This document shows positions 42,930-54,107 of a stretch of 64,000 nucleotides of DNA, in pieces. The position numbers and the translations under genes were made by a program. Each line of letters opens with the position of its first letter. Position 1 is the first letter of the stretch. Under the pieces are notes generated by a model. The model was not told where the DNA came from, did not search any database, and saw nothing but the letters and a program-made list of their open reading frames with translations. The stretch lies in assembly GCA_028023455.1 (NCBI GenBank), contig JAQFVV010000043.1:1489483-1553482 (forward strand), written 5' to 3'. The DNA is from Epiperipatus broadwayi (lineage: Eukaryota; Onychophora; Udeonychophora; Euonychophora; Peripatidae).

Positions 42930-43625
42930 TTATTGGTAATAATTGAAAGTTTGCAAGTCTTTCACATGCGCAATTATCTCTCAGACAGCCAATCAGATTT
43001 TTAAACAGCTGTCTTAAGAGCTATCAGGCTTCAACACATGACAGAGATTTTGACAAGAAAAGGATACCAACCTTTTCTCAACTTACCTATTTATATATAT
43101 AAGCCAGTCTTAAGCATCTTGGCCTGAAAGCTTGAATATATAAACATATACACTTATCATTCATTGTGTTATTAAGATATTACGGTGCGATATCTCAGAT
43201 TTACTACACCGCAATTTTCTAGATGTTAATATAATTTATCAGCAACGTATGTAAATAATATTTGTCTAAATCGCACGTTGTTAATAAATTGGTAATAATT
43301 GAAAGTTTGCAAGTCTTTCACATGCGCAATTATCTCTCAGACAGCCAATCAGATTTTTAAACAGCTGTCTTAAGAGCAATCAGGCTTCAACACACGACAG
43401 AGATTTTGACAAGAAAAGGAGATTTTGCACTGTAAATTAATAACACAATGAATGATAAGTGTATATGTTTATATATTCAAGCTTTCAGGCCAAGATGCTT
43501 AAGACTTGCTTATATATATATATATAAATAGTTAAGTTGAGAAAAGGTTGGTATCATCCTTTTCTTGTCAAAATCTGTCGTGTGTTGAAGCCTGATCGCT
43601 CTTAAGACAGCTGTTTAAAAATTTA
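42930..43625. repeat. compound repeat: two direct copies and one inverted copy
   Basis: Copy 1 (42934-43150) and copy 2 (43289-43425) share ATTGGTAATAATTGAAAGTT, TTGCAAGTCTTTCACATGCG and CAGACAGCCAATCAGATTTT almost exactly. The inverted copy (43437-43620) contains CATTCAAGCTTTCAGGCC-like, TCTGTCGTGTGTTGAAGCCT and CTTAAGACAGCTGTTTAAAA. Copies 2 and 3 form a foldback; copy 1 and copy 3 complement each other through 43130. A CG-containing unique segment at 43180-43285 separates copies 1 and 2. Identity unknown. Confidence 0.78.
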
Positions 43626-44580
43626 TTTATTCTAAATCCAGATTCCAGTTTAACAATTATTTTCATTTCAATTCTTCCATTATCCTTTTCTTCCTCTAGC
43701 TCCAAGTTTTGGATTAGCAAATATTTCATTTCAGATTAACATAGGATTCAGTTTGGCAATTATCTTGACTCATGTTAGCTATTTCTTCTAGTACTGAATT
43801 TCCAGTATATTAGTTTCCATTTCATTCAAACTGGCATAAGTGGAGAGTTATGACTTTTAATGGATTAATACCAAAGACTTATTGAAAATTTCTCCCAGGG
43901 GTATTTTCTTTCTTGGTTACATAGTTGAGTTGGTAATGCTCAGTTTTTAGCTAAACTTTAGCAGTTATTGTAAACTTCACTTCAGTTCTTTTTAAACTAG
44001 TACTGAGGTCAGTTTAATTTTAGACTGCAGGCTTATCTTCTCTTGTCATCTCATTACAGCTGAACTGACACTGCATTAATACTGATTTCTTTTGTCTTCT
44101 CCCCCTCACTCTTATCTTTTAAAAATAACTGATATCCTTCCAATCACAGGATCCTCAGAAATGACAGCATTAAGCCTTGAATAATTGATTTGCCTTTTAC
44201 AAAAACATTACTTTTTTTCTTTCATAATTACTTGAAACAGATAACATTATACTTAAATTGGAAAACACATTTCATTTTTTAGAGAAATATATTTAATCAA
44301 TTCATATAAATTTTTAAAAATATTAGCACCTTTTTTTGAAAATTGATAAGCATCCTTTTAAATATTCTATTTATTTCTCCATTTTTTCAAAACAAAATCA
44401 CTAAACAAAGTTAAAATTATTTTTTAAAAAATACTATTTCTCTCTTTTACAGCTATCCCTAGTAAATATTACTCATATTATTATGTAAAATGTCTAATTT
44501 GTCACATGATCATTCCACATATGTAACTTTTTACCAAGTTTAATAATTGTAACCTAGCTAAATTCCTACTTAAAAACTAG
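43626..44580. other. diverged short repeats of uncertain kind
   Basis: TTCATTTCAGATTAACATAG and GGATTCAGTTTGGCAATTAT here resemble TTCATTCCAAATAAGAACAG and GGATTCAGTTTAACAAATAT at about 42870-42905, so the 42.9-43.6 kb compound repeat appears inserted into an older repeat array. No gene. Confidence 0.4.
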
Positions 44581-44727
44581 GCTATTCTGAAACTAAACAT
44601 CACATGATCACTCTCTCATACTAGCACTAGATAGGGATTTTATGCACAAGCCTTCTGGCATCCATTGATTGCTCTTGTTAGCACAAGATGGTACTACTGT
44701 ATGGAGAGTTTTGCTATTCTGAAACTA
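44581..44727 (+). repeat. family A element with perfect 15-bp target duplication
   Basis: GCTATTCTGAAACTA at 44581-44595 and 44713-44727. Body 44596-44712 (117 bp): AACATCACATGATCACTCTC then a jump to the right arm CACTAGATAGGGATTTTATG ... GCATCCATTGATTGCTC ... TACTGTATGGAGAGTTTT. The left arm and ribozyme are missing. Confidence 0.85.
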
Positions 44728-45435
44728 ACATGAGAAAAATAATTTCTCTCAATATATATTTCCAGGGTTTAAATAATAATTATTTATTTATTCTAAAGTG
44801 TTTTACACCATTTAGAAAAATTTTAGATTGTTATTTAGAACAAAAAAAAGGTTTTGCCAAAATTTAAGACTTTTGTTCTAAAGTTTTAACTTGTAACATG
44901 GGTACGATAATGTTTAACTTTATAACATGGGTACGATGATGCAATTAAAAAATTATAAATTAACTTTTCTTCAAAATGGTCATTATCTCATGTTCCTATT
45001 CCATACATATGGTAAAGTAAACAAAATGACACTTGGATAGATCAAAGTTCATGAGGGCAAGCCTGCCTCCACCATTTCATCAGAATGCAACACCTAGAAA
45101 GCCTTATTGAAAGATCATCATGCCATGAAGTAAACAATTTACCAAAGGAGATCCAATAGCCCTTCACCTTGACAAATAATGGTAATAAGTTAAAAGGAAA
45201 ATTTAGTATTCTATTTGTTTACAACGGTCAAGTCTTAAATTTATATTTGGAGTTCTAAATAATAATGACATTAATCATTGACTACCTTTAAATTATTTGA
45301 TATGCATGAATTGAACATTTTATTACTTTGTCATTAAGTAACTTAAAAATGAACAATTTCCAAAAGAATTCCATACTATTTCAATTATGTACGTACATGT
45401 TAGCACATCCCACAGGGATCAATCACCAATAAAGA
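44728..45435. other. no recognised feature
   Basis: Mostly AT-rich; 45040-45180 is somewhat richer in CAAGCC/GCC phrases without a usable frame. Confidence 0.35.
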
Positions 45436-45439
45436 AAAG

Positions 45440-45990
45440 AGCAAGTCAATTTAGTTTATGTTCAACATCACCAACAGTATTCTATCATATTGTCAGAACC
45501 AGAGTAGTCACATCAATTCATCCATTTTTTCATTCCAGTCTCTTCCTTATTCAGCTCAATTCCTCCCATCTCTTATATCACCCAACAATATCAATCTCTT
45601 CCAGTTCTCTTCTTGCTTCCACTCACCATTCCATTCAAAACACTTTTCATTAAATTATAATTTCTCCCAACATGTCCAATCCAGTTTCTCTCTGATTTCC
45701 TCAATCAATCTTTTTTCATTTACTCTTTTCAAAACTTCACTTATTTTATTCATCCAACTGATTTTTTTCATTCTTCTTCATATCCACATCTCAAAGGCTT
45801 CCAATTTTATTACAGTGTCCATGTTTCATAACCATACATTAGTGTACTCCAAGCATAGCCTTTAATTAATCTTTTCAAAGGTCTACAAAATATCTGTCTC
45901 CTTTGCCAGTGTTATTCTGCTTTTAACTTCCATCCTCACTCATATCAAAAAAAAAAAAAGTCTAAACATATATTTAATATTCTGCAACTG
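45440..45990 (-). pseudogene. LINE C-terminal fragment of a second lineage
   Basis: Minus-strand frames read LEAFEMWIWRRMKKISWMNK then ISEVLKRVNEKRLIEEIRER and NWIGHVGRE, followed by LLGDIRDGRN. This is the widespread LINE C-terminus (LEAFEMW-x-WRRM ... IGH). Some frames are open for over 50 codons, but stops interrupt. Different from the WAGHIARR type at 25.8 kb. Confidence 0.72.
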
Positions 45991-48526
45991 TGAAGCTTGA
46001 AGTTAATATCCAGGTCAATGTAGATTGTTTTTATAAATTATTTTATTTATATACAGGTCGAGTGAACATTTGTTCTTTTGCTGTGTATATACTACATTAG
46101 TTAAGATGTAAAATATCAATAAATTTAAAGAGTATTAATGTGCCATGATAGCTAGACGTCAAACTCAAATTAATGAACTGTGTGTGCAAATGTTTGTATA
46201 AAAATACAACTTAAGAAATTTGATTTTTTATTTTGCTTACTTTTAGTTTTTATTTAACATAGCATAGCATGCTCCATTAGATCACACAGTATTGATTGTA
46301 TTTGTATATTTATTAAGTGAGAATTAAATATCCATTCTTATATTTACTTAAATGTGTTTTAAGCAATCCCCAAAGAAGGTAGAATTACGATAGGGCATAA
46401 GGTCCTTCTGTATATATTTTGTCGATGTTGAAATCATTTATATTAGTTATTAAATAAAGAAATGTATTCAGTTTTAAGCCACAAAGGCCTATTAGCCAAA
46501 TACCTCAAGAATCATATAATCTAAATGGGATATAGTTTAAACTTGGATGTTAAAGACCAATGGCTCATTATTCCCTTCTTGAACTTCTAAAATACATGTA
46601 TTATTCTTGAATATAATTGAGATACAGTTAAGTGATGTCTCTGGTCAAACTTGAATGGCATTGAATGCTTTTGTTATATTTTTTGCAACACATTTTAAAA
46701 AAGATATAGTAGTTTCAGTGACACACACTTATTTTTGCCCTTCAACAACTTCCAAGGGATTGAAAATCAAAGCTAAAATTTTATGTTCAACTTTAAGCTA
46801 AATACTCTTGTCTATTACATCTGTGCAAGTCAGACCAAGTTATTAACATAACTATTATTTATACTGCAAAATAAATGTAATTATTTTTCTTTTACAATAA
46901 ATATGCTTACATTTTATTAAATCTACCTCTTTATGTTTTTGCATAGTAAATAATTTACTTAATGTTTAAACAACAGAAATTTTATTTGCTTTTGTCTTGC
47001 ATATCATAAATCCTAAGACTTTTCACTATTGTGGAAATGAGCAGAAGGCATAATACAGTGCTGTCATGAAATACCATATTTAGCTCAACCGGTCATTTCA
47101 CGAGTGTAATATCCACTTACATTGAACATATGTATGCATAATGATATACTCCTAGATAACGTATTAAATATTTAATATTCTTTTATGAAATGTTTACTTA
47201 AATTACCATAAAATATATTGTGTATTTACACAATTTTAATCATTAATTTGGTTAAACTTCAAACAGACATTGTGTATTAAATATTAGATTAAGTGCAATA
47301 AATTTTCTCTTTCCATTCTTGTGTAAATGTCACTCTGTATCACCCATGTCCTCATCATCGTTGCCACATCTGTCATCTTTATTTACCATTACAATATATA
47401 TTGAAACAGTTAGATCTATCGACCAGTCTGTTTCACCTATTATATTCTATAAGTATTTATTTAGTGCTATGCTTCAGATTGTGTATTTCTTTAATTTAAA
47501 ACTTCCGAGTATGTGCATGTATAATTGCCTTGTCCATTATAATATACAGATGCAGTCATGGGTAGCTTATACACGCATACCACCCTGGCGTTTGTTAAAA
47601 CTGAAGTAAACATAGCAGTGTAGTTAGAATTTATGTATATAACAAAAATTATAAGTTTAAATTTGTGAAATTATTCATTTAAGTTGTTTTAATATTCATT
47701 TAAAATAATTTTAGAGTTCTATTGTTTAAAATTACACAGGCTGTAAGGTGTTTACGAGTTTTACATTAAAAATCTTTTAGCTGAAAATTGACCTCATTTA
47801 AAATTATAGGCAAAAACAAATTTGAAAATCTAGTCAGTCATAAATTTATCCTAAGTGTAATTGGGAAATCCAAGGGAAAAGAGTTCTTAACTCCAGATTT
47901 AGCTGTGAATATTAAAAAAAAAAGAAATTTAGTTAAAGGCAAAAATTTGAAGTAAGTAAACAAGTGATGTTGGAAAAGTAAAAGGGGAAGGGAATACAGG
48001 CAAAAATATGATATAAAAAAGCCTATAGCAGCCATTTAAAAAGATTAGACGCATTTTTTTTTTTCAAATAAGTCTTGAAGAATAATAGTTGTTCCTGCAT
48101 TACTTTTTGGCCAAGCTAAATTCGGACCAAGCAATTATTGAAAGCTGTTGAGAACTGTGGCAATAGACTTGCTGTCTACCGCCCGCGGAAAACTGTCCTA
48201 CAGAATAGCAGAGAACGTCAACCTCAGACCTGGCCCAGTGATGGAGAAGCCACACCCAAAATACTTGAGAAGCCGCAACCCGAAGTAATGGAGAAAAGCC
48301 ACATCCTGATTTAATGGAGAAGACACCTAGTAAAGAATGCCTTGACTTATTACCAAGTATTACCGGTAAACCATTCTGCAGAATACGCTAATTTCATTAC
48401 TAAACAAACTAAATTAAAGCTAGCTAACTAATCAAGCCTCCTATATCATTATATTATTAAATGTTACATTAAACCATTTATGTTAAATTTACTTTAAAAC
48501 TTAAAGCACTCTTAAATTTATTGCTT
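45991..48526. other. unassigned sequence, with a GC-richer patch at 48090-48370
   Basis: A 96-codon open stretch at 47319-47609 has no recognisable domain and lies in noncoding-like AT sequence. The patch at 48090-48370 contains repeated GATGGAGAAGCCAC/AATGGAGAAAAGCCAC phrases and may be a degraded transposon piece. Nothing can be assigned. Confidence 0.3.
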
Positions 48527-48603
48527 TTGGCCGGGAAGCGAACCCGCAAACTTGGGACATCTGCTTATAAGGCAGCTGTACTGACCACTCGACACCCAAC
48601 ACT
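48527..48603 (-). repeat. tRNA-derived SINE, type 1
   Basis: Minus strand: TTGGGTGTCGAGTGGTCAGT, ACAGCTGCCTTATAAGCAGA, GCGGGTTCGCTTCCCGGCC. 3' unit truncated. Confidence 0.68.
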
Positions 48604-49800
48604 TAACTAAATTTCTTGCTCGATCATAAATATTTAACTTCTATAAAACCAGTTAAACATAAATTCTTATTCCATCTATATTTAGTTTTAAATTCATGTT
48701 TATTAATTTGTTATGTTCACCAGAACAGTTTTGTGAGGTTTGATATTTATCAGAGGCGATTAGGCACCTTTCCATTATGGTGGAATATAGAAAAATATAG
48801 GCAAAACTCCCATCTGAAATCACTTATTTCGCTAGAGTGAGCCAGCTAGTTTTAACGTACTAAATAACTTATTTAAAAATCAAGTTTGCTTAGTATTAGG
48901 CATGAATGATTCTATACAGCTATATGTAATATTCTAACTCAATAAATCCCTAAATTTGCTGTAACTCCCCTTAATTATAGATTACGCTATACAGATATCC
49001 TTAAATCAGATTCCTTTGTAGTGTGACTAAATATATTATTTATGAACTGACCAGTGGTAGTGGCACTGATAGAAGCTAATATTTGGCATAATTAATATAG
49101 GAAAATATTAAATTAGCATGGCGAATGTGTTGCTAGTTAGCATAAAAATGCGTAGCTTCTTGCAATACCTATAATGGCCTACATCAGGATCGATTCCATT
49201 TTAAATCATGCACCTTAAGTTCTAGTATTTGAAGGAACCGAAGCATTCCAAGGGCTTGTTAAGCCGCTGTTCCATTAACTTGAATAAAAGGGCCTCTTCG
49301 TATTATAGCAAGTAGTGCGGTCTGAGGAGCCAATTACTAAGTAATGAACCTCAATTAAGAGCACATTTGAGATGCACATACTCCGATACTATAGTTTGTC
49401 ACACCATAGAATGACGTTAGACTGCCCGGCATCAGTTTAGCTTCCCATAGAAATTAACATTGGCGTTGATCCAATTCAGAATCTGCGTTAATGTGATTAT
49501 CTGTGTAGTAATTATATATATTACTAAAATATTATAAATTGTTGACTTAATAATATAACTCCAAGCTGTAGCCAATTAATCGATCACTCTACCCATTACT
49601 AATTTCCTGACGTAGTCCATAGCATAAATTGACATAGAGAATGGGAAATATTTCATATCGCAATCTACTTAACTTTAAAATGAGTTTAGTTGGAGGTCAA
49701 ATCGTGTGGCCTTTGAAACTTTACACTATATCTTATGTGTATATTTTCCTGTAATATAAAAGATGTAAGCATATTGTCAGTTCTGCAAATCCATAATCTA
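48604..49800. other. no recognised feature; less AT-biased at 49050-49500
   Basis: The 49050-49500 segment is compositionally distinct but has no open frame, no tRNA and no rRNA feature I can identify. Confidence 0.35.
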
Positions 49801-49802
49801 TT

Positions 49803-49976
49803 TAAACACTTTGTAAACTTAAGTTTTCACTTACCTACATATGAGCAAGATATAATTGGTTTTATCATTTATTGATTAGTACATTAAATATTTTGTAAAC
49901 CTAAGTATTCACTCACCTGCGTGTGAGCAAATATATATAATTAACATGTTTTCATTTATTGATTAGTACATTAAAT
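49803..49976. repeat. tandem repeat, about 88 bp x 2
   Basis: TTTGTAAACTTAAGTTTTCA and TTTGTAAACCTAAGTATTCA begin two copies, each with a TGAGCAA phrase and ending TTATTGATTAGTACATTAAA. Confidence 0.8.
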
Positions 49977-50056
49977 TTTATAAAATATAAATTCCTCTCA
50001 GTCTCCAATCTTGCTCATTACTCTTATGAATCACTAGTTGTTATATAATCCCATAG

Positions 50057-50172
50057 GTGTGTGTGGAGGGGGGTGTCTCATGTTTTACTGCTTTGCTACT
50101 GCTGGAACTTGAAGGAGATATCAAGTGTAGCCTCAGGCATGTCATTTGCTCTGGGTCGACTTGGAAGCACGG
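50057..50172 (+). CDS. possible unidentified exon
   Basis: Acceptor ATAATCCCATAG and donor CACGG/GTAAGT bound 116 bases that are much less AT-rich than their surroundings. Two frames are open (one gives FTALLLLELEGDIKCSLRHV, the other VLLLCYCWNLKEISSVASGM). No family recognised; a noncoding exon is equally possible. Confidence 0.25.
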
Positions 50173-52160
50173 GTAAGTTGGTGAGTTTTTGGTTCTCTGG
50201 CTTGGACTCTCGGTCTGTTGAGCAAATGTACAAACCTGACCATTACAATATATATATTCAACTTTTGATGCTTAGACAATATACTATTATCTCAGCTGGC
50301 ATAACAAATTTTAATTGATTGTTGCCTTGGAAACATCATAGATGCAAATTTTAATTAGATTTTAAAAACTTAAGTCACATTTATTAAAATGTTTTATTAT
50401 ATATATAAGTATTAAAAATTAAGCAATACTGTATTGTTTTTTTATTATTAATTAGTACATATATCTAATTTTAAAATTGAAGCATTATGGATGGATGCAC
50501 GAATGCTTTATATATGTTAAGTGTTTTTATTGTATATTACATTATAATTTGATTTTACAAGTATTAATTTTTTTGCACAACTTTGACCTGATAAATCTAT
50601 ATATATAAAATCCACATGAATGTGTTTAAACGTCTGTAATGTTTTACTGGAGCGCCCTCTGAATTTTTTTTATTCAGAGTGCACACCACTAAATAATATA
50701 TTAGTTGTCCATAATGCTGTCAAATTTACATATCAAATACAACAGGCATATTTAAAATTTAAATTTATTAATACTTTGCAGGGTATATTTCTGAAGTATA
50801 TCAAACAAGCTGGGTCATTCCAAACACTTTTTTTTTCAGTTATGAAATTTTCACATTTATTTATATAATATTAAAATAAAATCTATTGATTAATTTATAT
50901 CAAATCTTAAACAAAACTTGTTAAAGGAACCAATTAAAAAAAATGGCAGCCTTTCTATTAATAAATATTAATAATCTTTTATTAAACTAGACTAGTTCAA
51001 ATATAAACTTTAAATTTTGATTAAAAATTAATATATCTATCTCTTTTTTCTATGCTAATATCTTTTATGAAATATTTAAAACTATTCCATCAGATATTCT
51101 TGAAATATATGAATAAAAACATAAAAAGAGAAATGGGCAAAAAAAAAAAATGAATAAGACATATGCTTCAAAGAATGTTTTAAATATATTAGCAGTATTT
51201 ATAGTTTTAACCATTATCTGCAAATTTATATTATCTGCGAAGTGATTTAGAAATCAAACATCAAACAATATTCCAAATATATGAACCATTTTTCTTTAGA
51301 GATTATATTTATTATGTATAAAAAAAAATGTTCATATGAATATATATAGTAATGATAAAGTTTGTAAAGAAAAACCTATATTAAATTATAAAAAAATTAT
51401 ACACCAGTCATTATTTACAAAAACGTTTATTTTATTAGAAAAAGTTGTAATTAAAATTCTCTATTACAGGAAATTACTTTTGTGGCAAGATAGAAATATA
51501 TATAATTCAATAAAATTTGTTTTCTTTATTAATCCGATTTTCTTTTGACTCTCATTACTTGTAATTACTGATGTTTAAATATGACAAAACACAACATTTA
51601 GCATATGTGCCTGCTGATTTATATGCATATCTTTTAAATTATATAAAGAACAATAATATTTTTATTATTTTATATAAAATTGTAATTATACAAAATGTAT
51701 TTTCTATATTTTTTGACATACATAATAAAAAATACAATCATAATAATTAAACTTTTATTTAATATAAATTCTATTTTATTCATAATGGATTTTTATGTAG
51801 TTAACCTAATGTGATACATAATTATTTTGTTCAGTGAATTAACAATCCATTGATGAGAAAAACAAACATTAGATAAATAAAAATGCTAGAATCAAAACCC
51901 ATAATTTAATGATTATTCACTAAAAGTACAACTTAGCCATTAGCTTTAAAAATATTATATTCAAAAACATTCCAGATTAATTCTTTACAAAATGAATATA
52001 TATATACACACAGAGTACCATATATAAAGAATTTTAATATATTAATTACATATTTAAAAAATTGGCATTAATATTAATTATGGTAATTAGATAAGATTTT
52101 TTAAATAAATAATTTTATCTAATCATTAATTTGATATACAAAATTTATTGCTTAAAAAAA
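50173..52160. other. no recognised feature
   Basis: Very AT-rich. A short hairpin GCGCCCTCTGAA ... TTCAGAGTGC lies at about 50651-50683. Confidence 0.4.
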
Positions 52161-54107
52161 TTGTGTTCTGATCCTTTGCGTCAGCCGCTATTTCTAGAAA
52201 TATGCCATTTCGCGGCCGCACCCAAGCCTTTAAGCCTTCTTTCTACAATAAATCCTAGAAAGATTGTTAACTCGGAGTTGTCTTCTTTCTACGCTAAAAT
52301 GTAGTGTGTTAACTCAGAGTTTAGCCTTCTTTTTACGATAAAACCTAGAAAGAGTGCTAACTCAGCTTAGCGGCTACACGCTGTGACTTTTTCCTATGCT
52401 AAAAACAGAGGAAAATGCCATAGTTGTTTGTTACGCACTATATCGTAATGCTGTGTTATATAACAATATTGTACGAAGGTGTGTTAAGTTCATCGTGTCA
52501 AAATTATTTAAATTTTCATTGGACCCCCTTTTTTTTTAATATGAATTGATGTACTGTTACCTTTTAACAATTTTAAGTGTCGTGATTGTTCCTCATAAAG
52601 CTGTAAGACTCCTAAATTCTCTATTAGGGTGGGATAGCACAATTTTTTCGGCAATCACGCTTCCAGTCACGTTTTAGCAAGTAATTTTCCGAGACCAAGA
52701 ATATGGCTAATTCGAACACAGAAAACTTGAAAAGATGGGCAATTGCCAGACACGGAAGCCGGCACTGTAACATTTCTACAGCAGAAAAACATCATGCTGA
52801 AAGAAAAAATATGATTGTGCGGCAAATATATGCGTCTTGAGGTCCATAAACATGTTTTGACATTCATTTGTAAGTCTCGTTGCCGACGGAAATGTTCACT
52901 TAGTAAAGGTCAGCTTGTTTGAGGGATTCTAAATGGCCTTCGTCAAATGTAAAATAAAAGTAACTTAAATTTTTATTTAAACATACACAAAAAAAACCCT
53001 TCTCCCAATAATTGTTGTCGGCAATCAAATGTAAAATAAAAGTAACGTAAATTATTATTTAATCATACACACAAAAAAAAACCCTCCCATTAATTGTTGT
53101 CAATCAAATGTAAATCAATAAAAGTTAAGGTAAATTATTATTACACATCACCCAAATTACTATTTGAACATACACCAAAAAAGACCCTCTTGTCAATAAA
53201 AATTAAGAAACTATTATTATTGTCCCATTGTCAAAAATATTATTTGGGAAAAATAATTTATAAACGAAAGAAAGTAAAATTGGTTAACAATCAAATGTAC
53301 AACAATAAAAGTAACTAAAATTTTTATTTAAACATACACACAAAAAAAACCCATCTCCCAATAATTGTTGTCAGCAATCAAATGTAAAATAAAAGTAACA
53401 TAATTATTATTTATTCATACACAAAAAAACCCCTCCCACTAATTGTTGTCAATCAAATGTAAACCAATAAAAGTAAGGTAAATTATTGTTTAAACACAAC
53501 CCAAATTACTATTTGAACATACACCAAAAAAGACCCTCTTGTCAACAAAAATTAAAAAACAACTATTACTGTCCCATTGTCAAAAATATTATTTGGGAAA
53601 AATAATTTAGAAACAAAAGTAAATTTGTTGTCAATCAAATGTAAAATAAAATTAACTTAATTTTTTTTATTTAAACATACACAAAAAAAAAACTCTGCAA
53701 TCAAATGTAAAATAAAAGTAACATAAATTATTATTTAATCATACACAAAAACACCCCTGCCACTAATGTAAACCAATAAAAGTAACGTAAATTATTATTT
53801 AAAGATACATAAAAAAACCCGTTCTCTCTTGAATTTTGTCAATGAAATTTTAAAAAACAGTAATACTATTTAAAAAACCCAAATTACTATTTGAACATAC
53901 ACCAAAAAAGACCCTCTTGTCAATAAAAATTAAAAAACAACTATTATTGTCCCAAATAATTTATAAACGAAAGAATGTAAAATTTGTAAACATAAAAAAA
54001 AAAAAGTCAATATTAACAGAGAATCGCTAGCCCGTGAACGTTATATTAATGTGTTGTTTGTTAGCAACAACACCATCAAGCGGCTGACACTATGGATCAG
54101 AACACAA
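52161..54107. mobile_element. TIR-bounded non-autonomous element of 1.95 kb with internal tandem arrays
   Basis: Terminal inverted repeats: TTGTGTTCTGATCC at 52161 continuing through TCAGCCGCT (to 52189), and AGCGGCTGA ... GGATCAGAACACAA (54079-54107), 26 of 29 positions matching. A third AGCGGCT-like motif is at 52366. Inside are three 45-50 bp units (52228-52365; TTCTTTCTACNNTAAA/CTAACTC) and a higher-order array (52944-53995). No transposase is visible and I cannot define a target duplication; AAAAAATT occurs on both sides but not symmetrically. Superfamily undetermined. Confidence 0.72.
52944..53995. repeat. higher-order tandem array, about 345-bp period built of roughly 80-bp subunits
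   Basis: CAAATGTAAAATAAAAGTAA followed by CATACACAAAAAAAACCC and AATTGTTGTC recurs; full composite units start near 52944, 53288 and 53632. Each composite also carries ATTACTATTTGAACATACAC and CAAAAAAGACCCTCTTGTCA. The last unit is rearranged. Confidence 0.85.

Noticed and set aside
45387-45865. Ser/Phe-rich plus-strand frames of 88 and 135 codons
   Set aside because: They are the antisense of a LINE C-terminal fragment on the minus strand.
49050-49500. Possible mitochondrial rRNA insertion
   Set aside because: Composition suggested it, but no conserved rRNA core sequence could be recognised.
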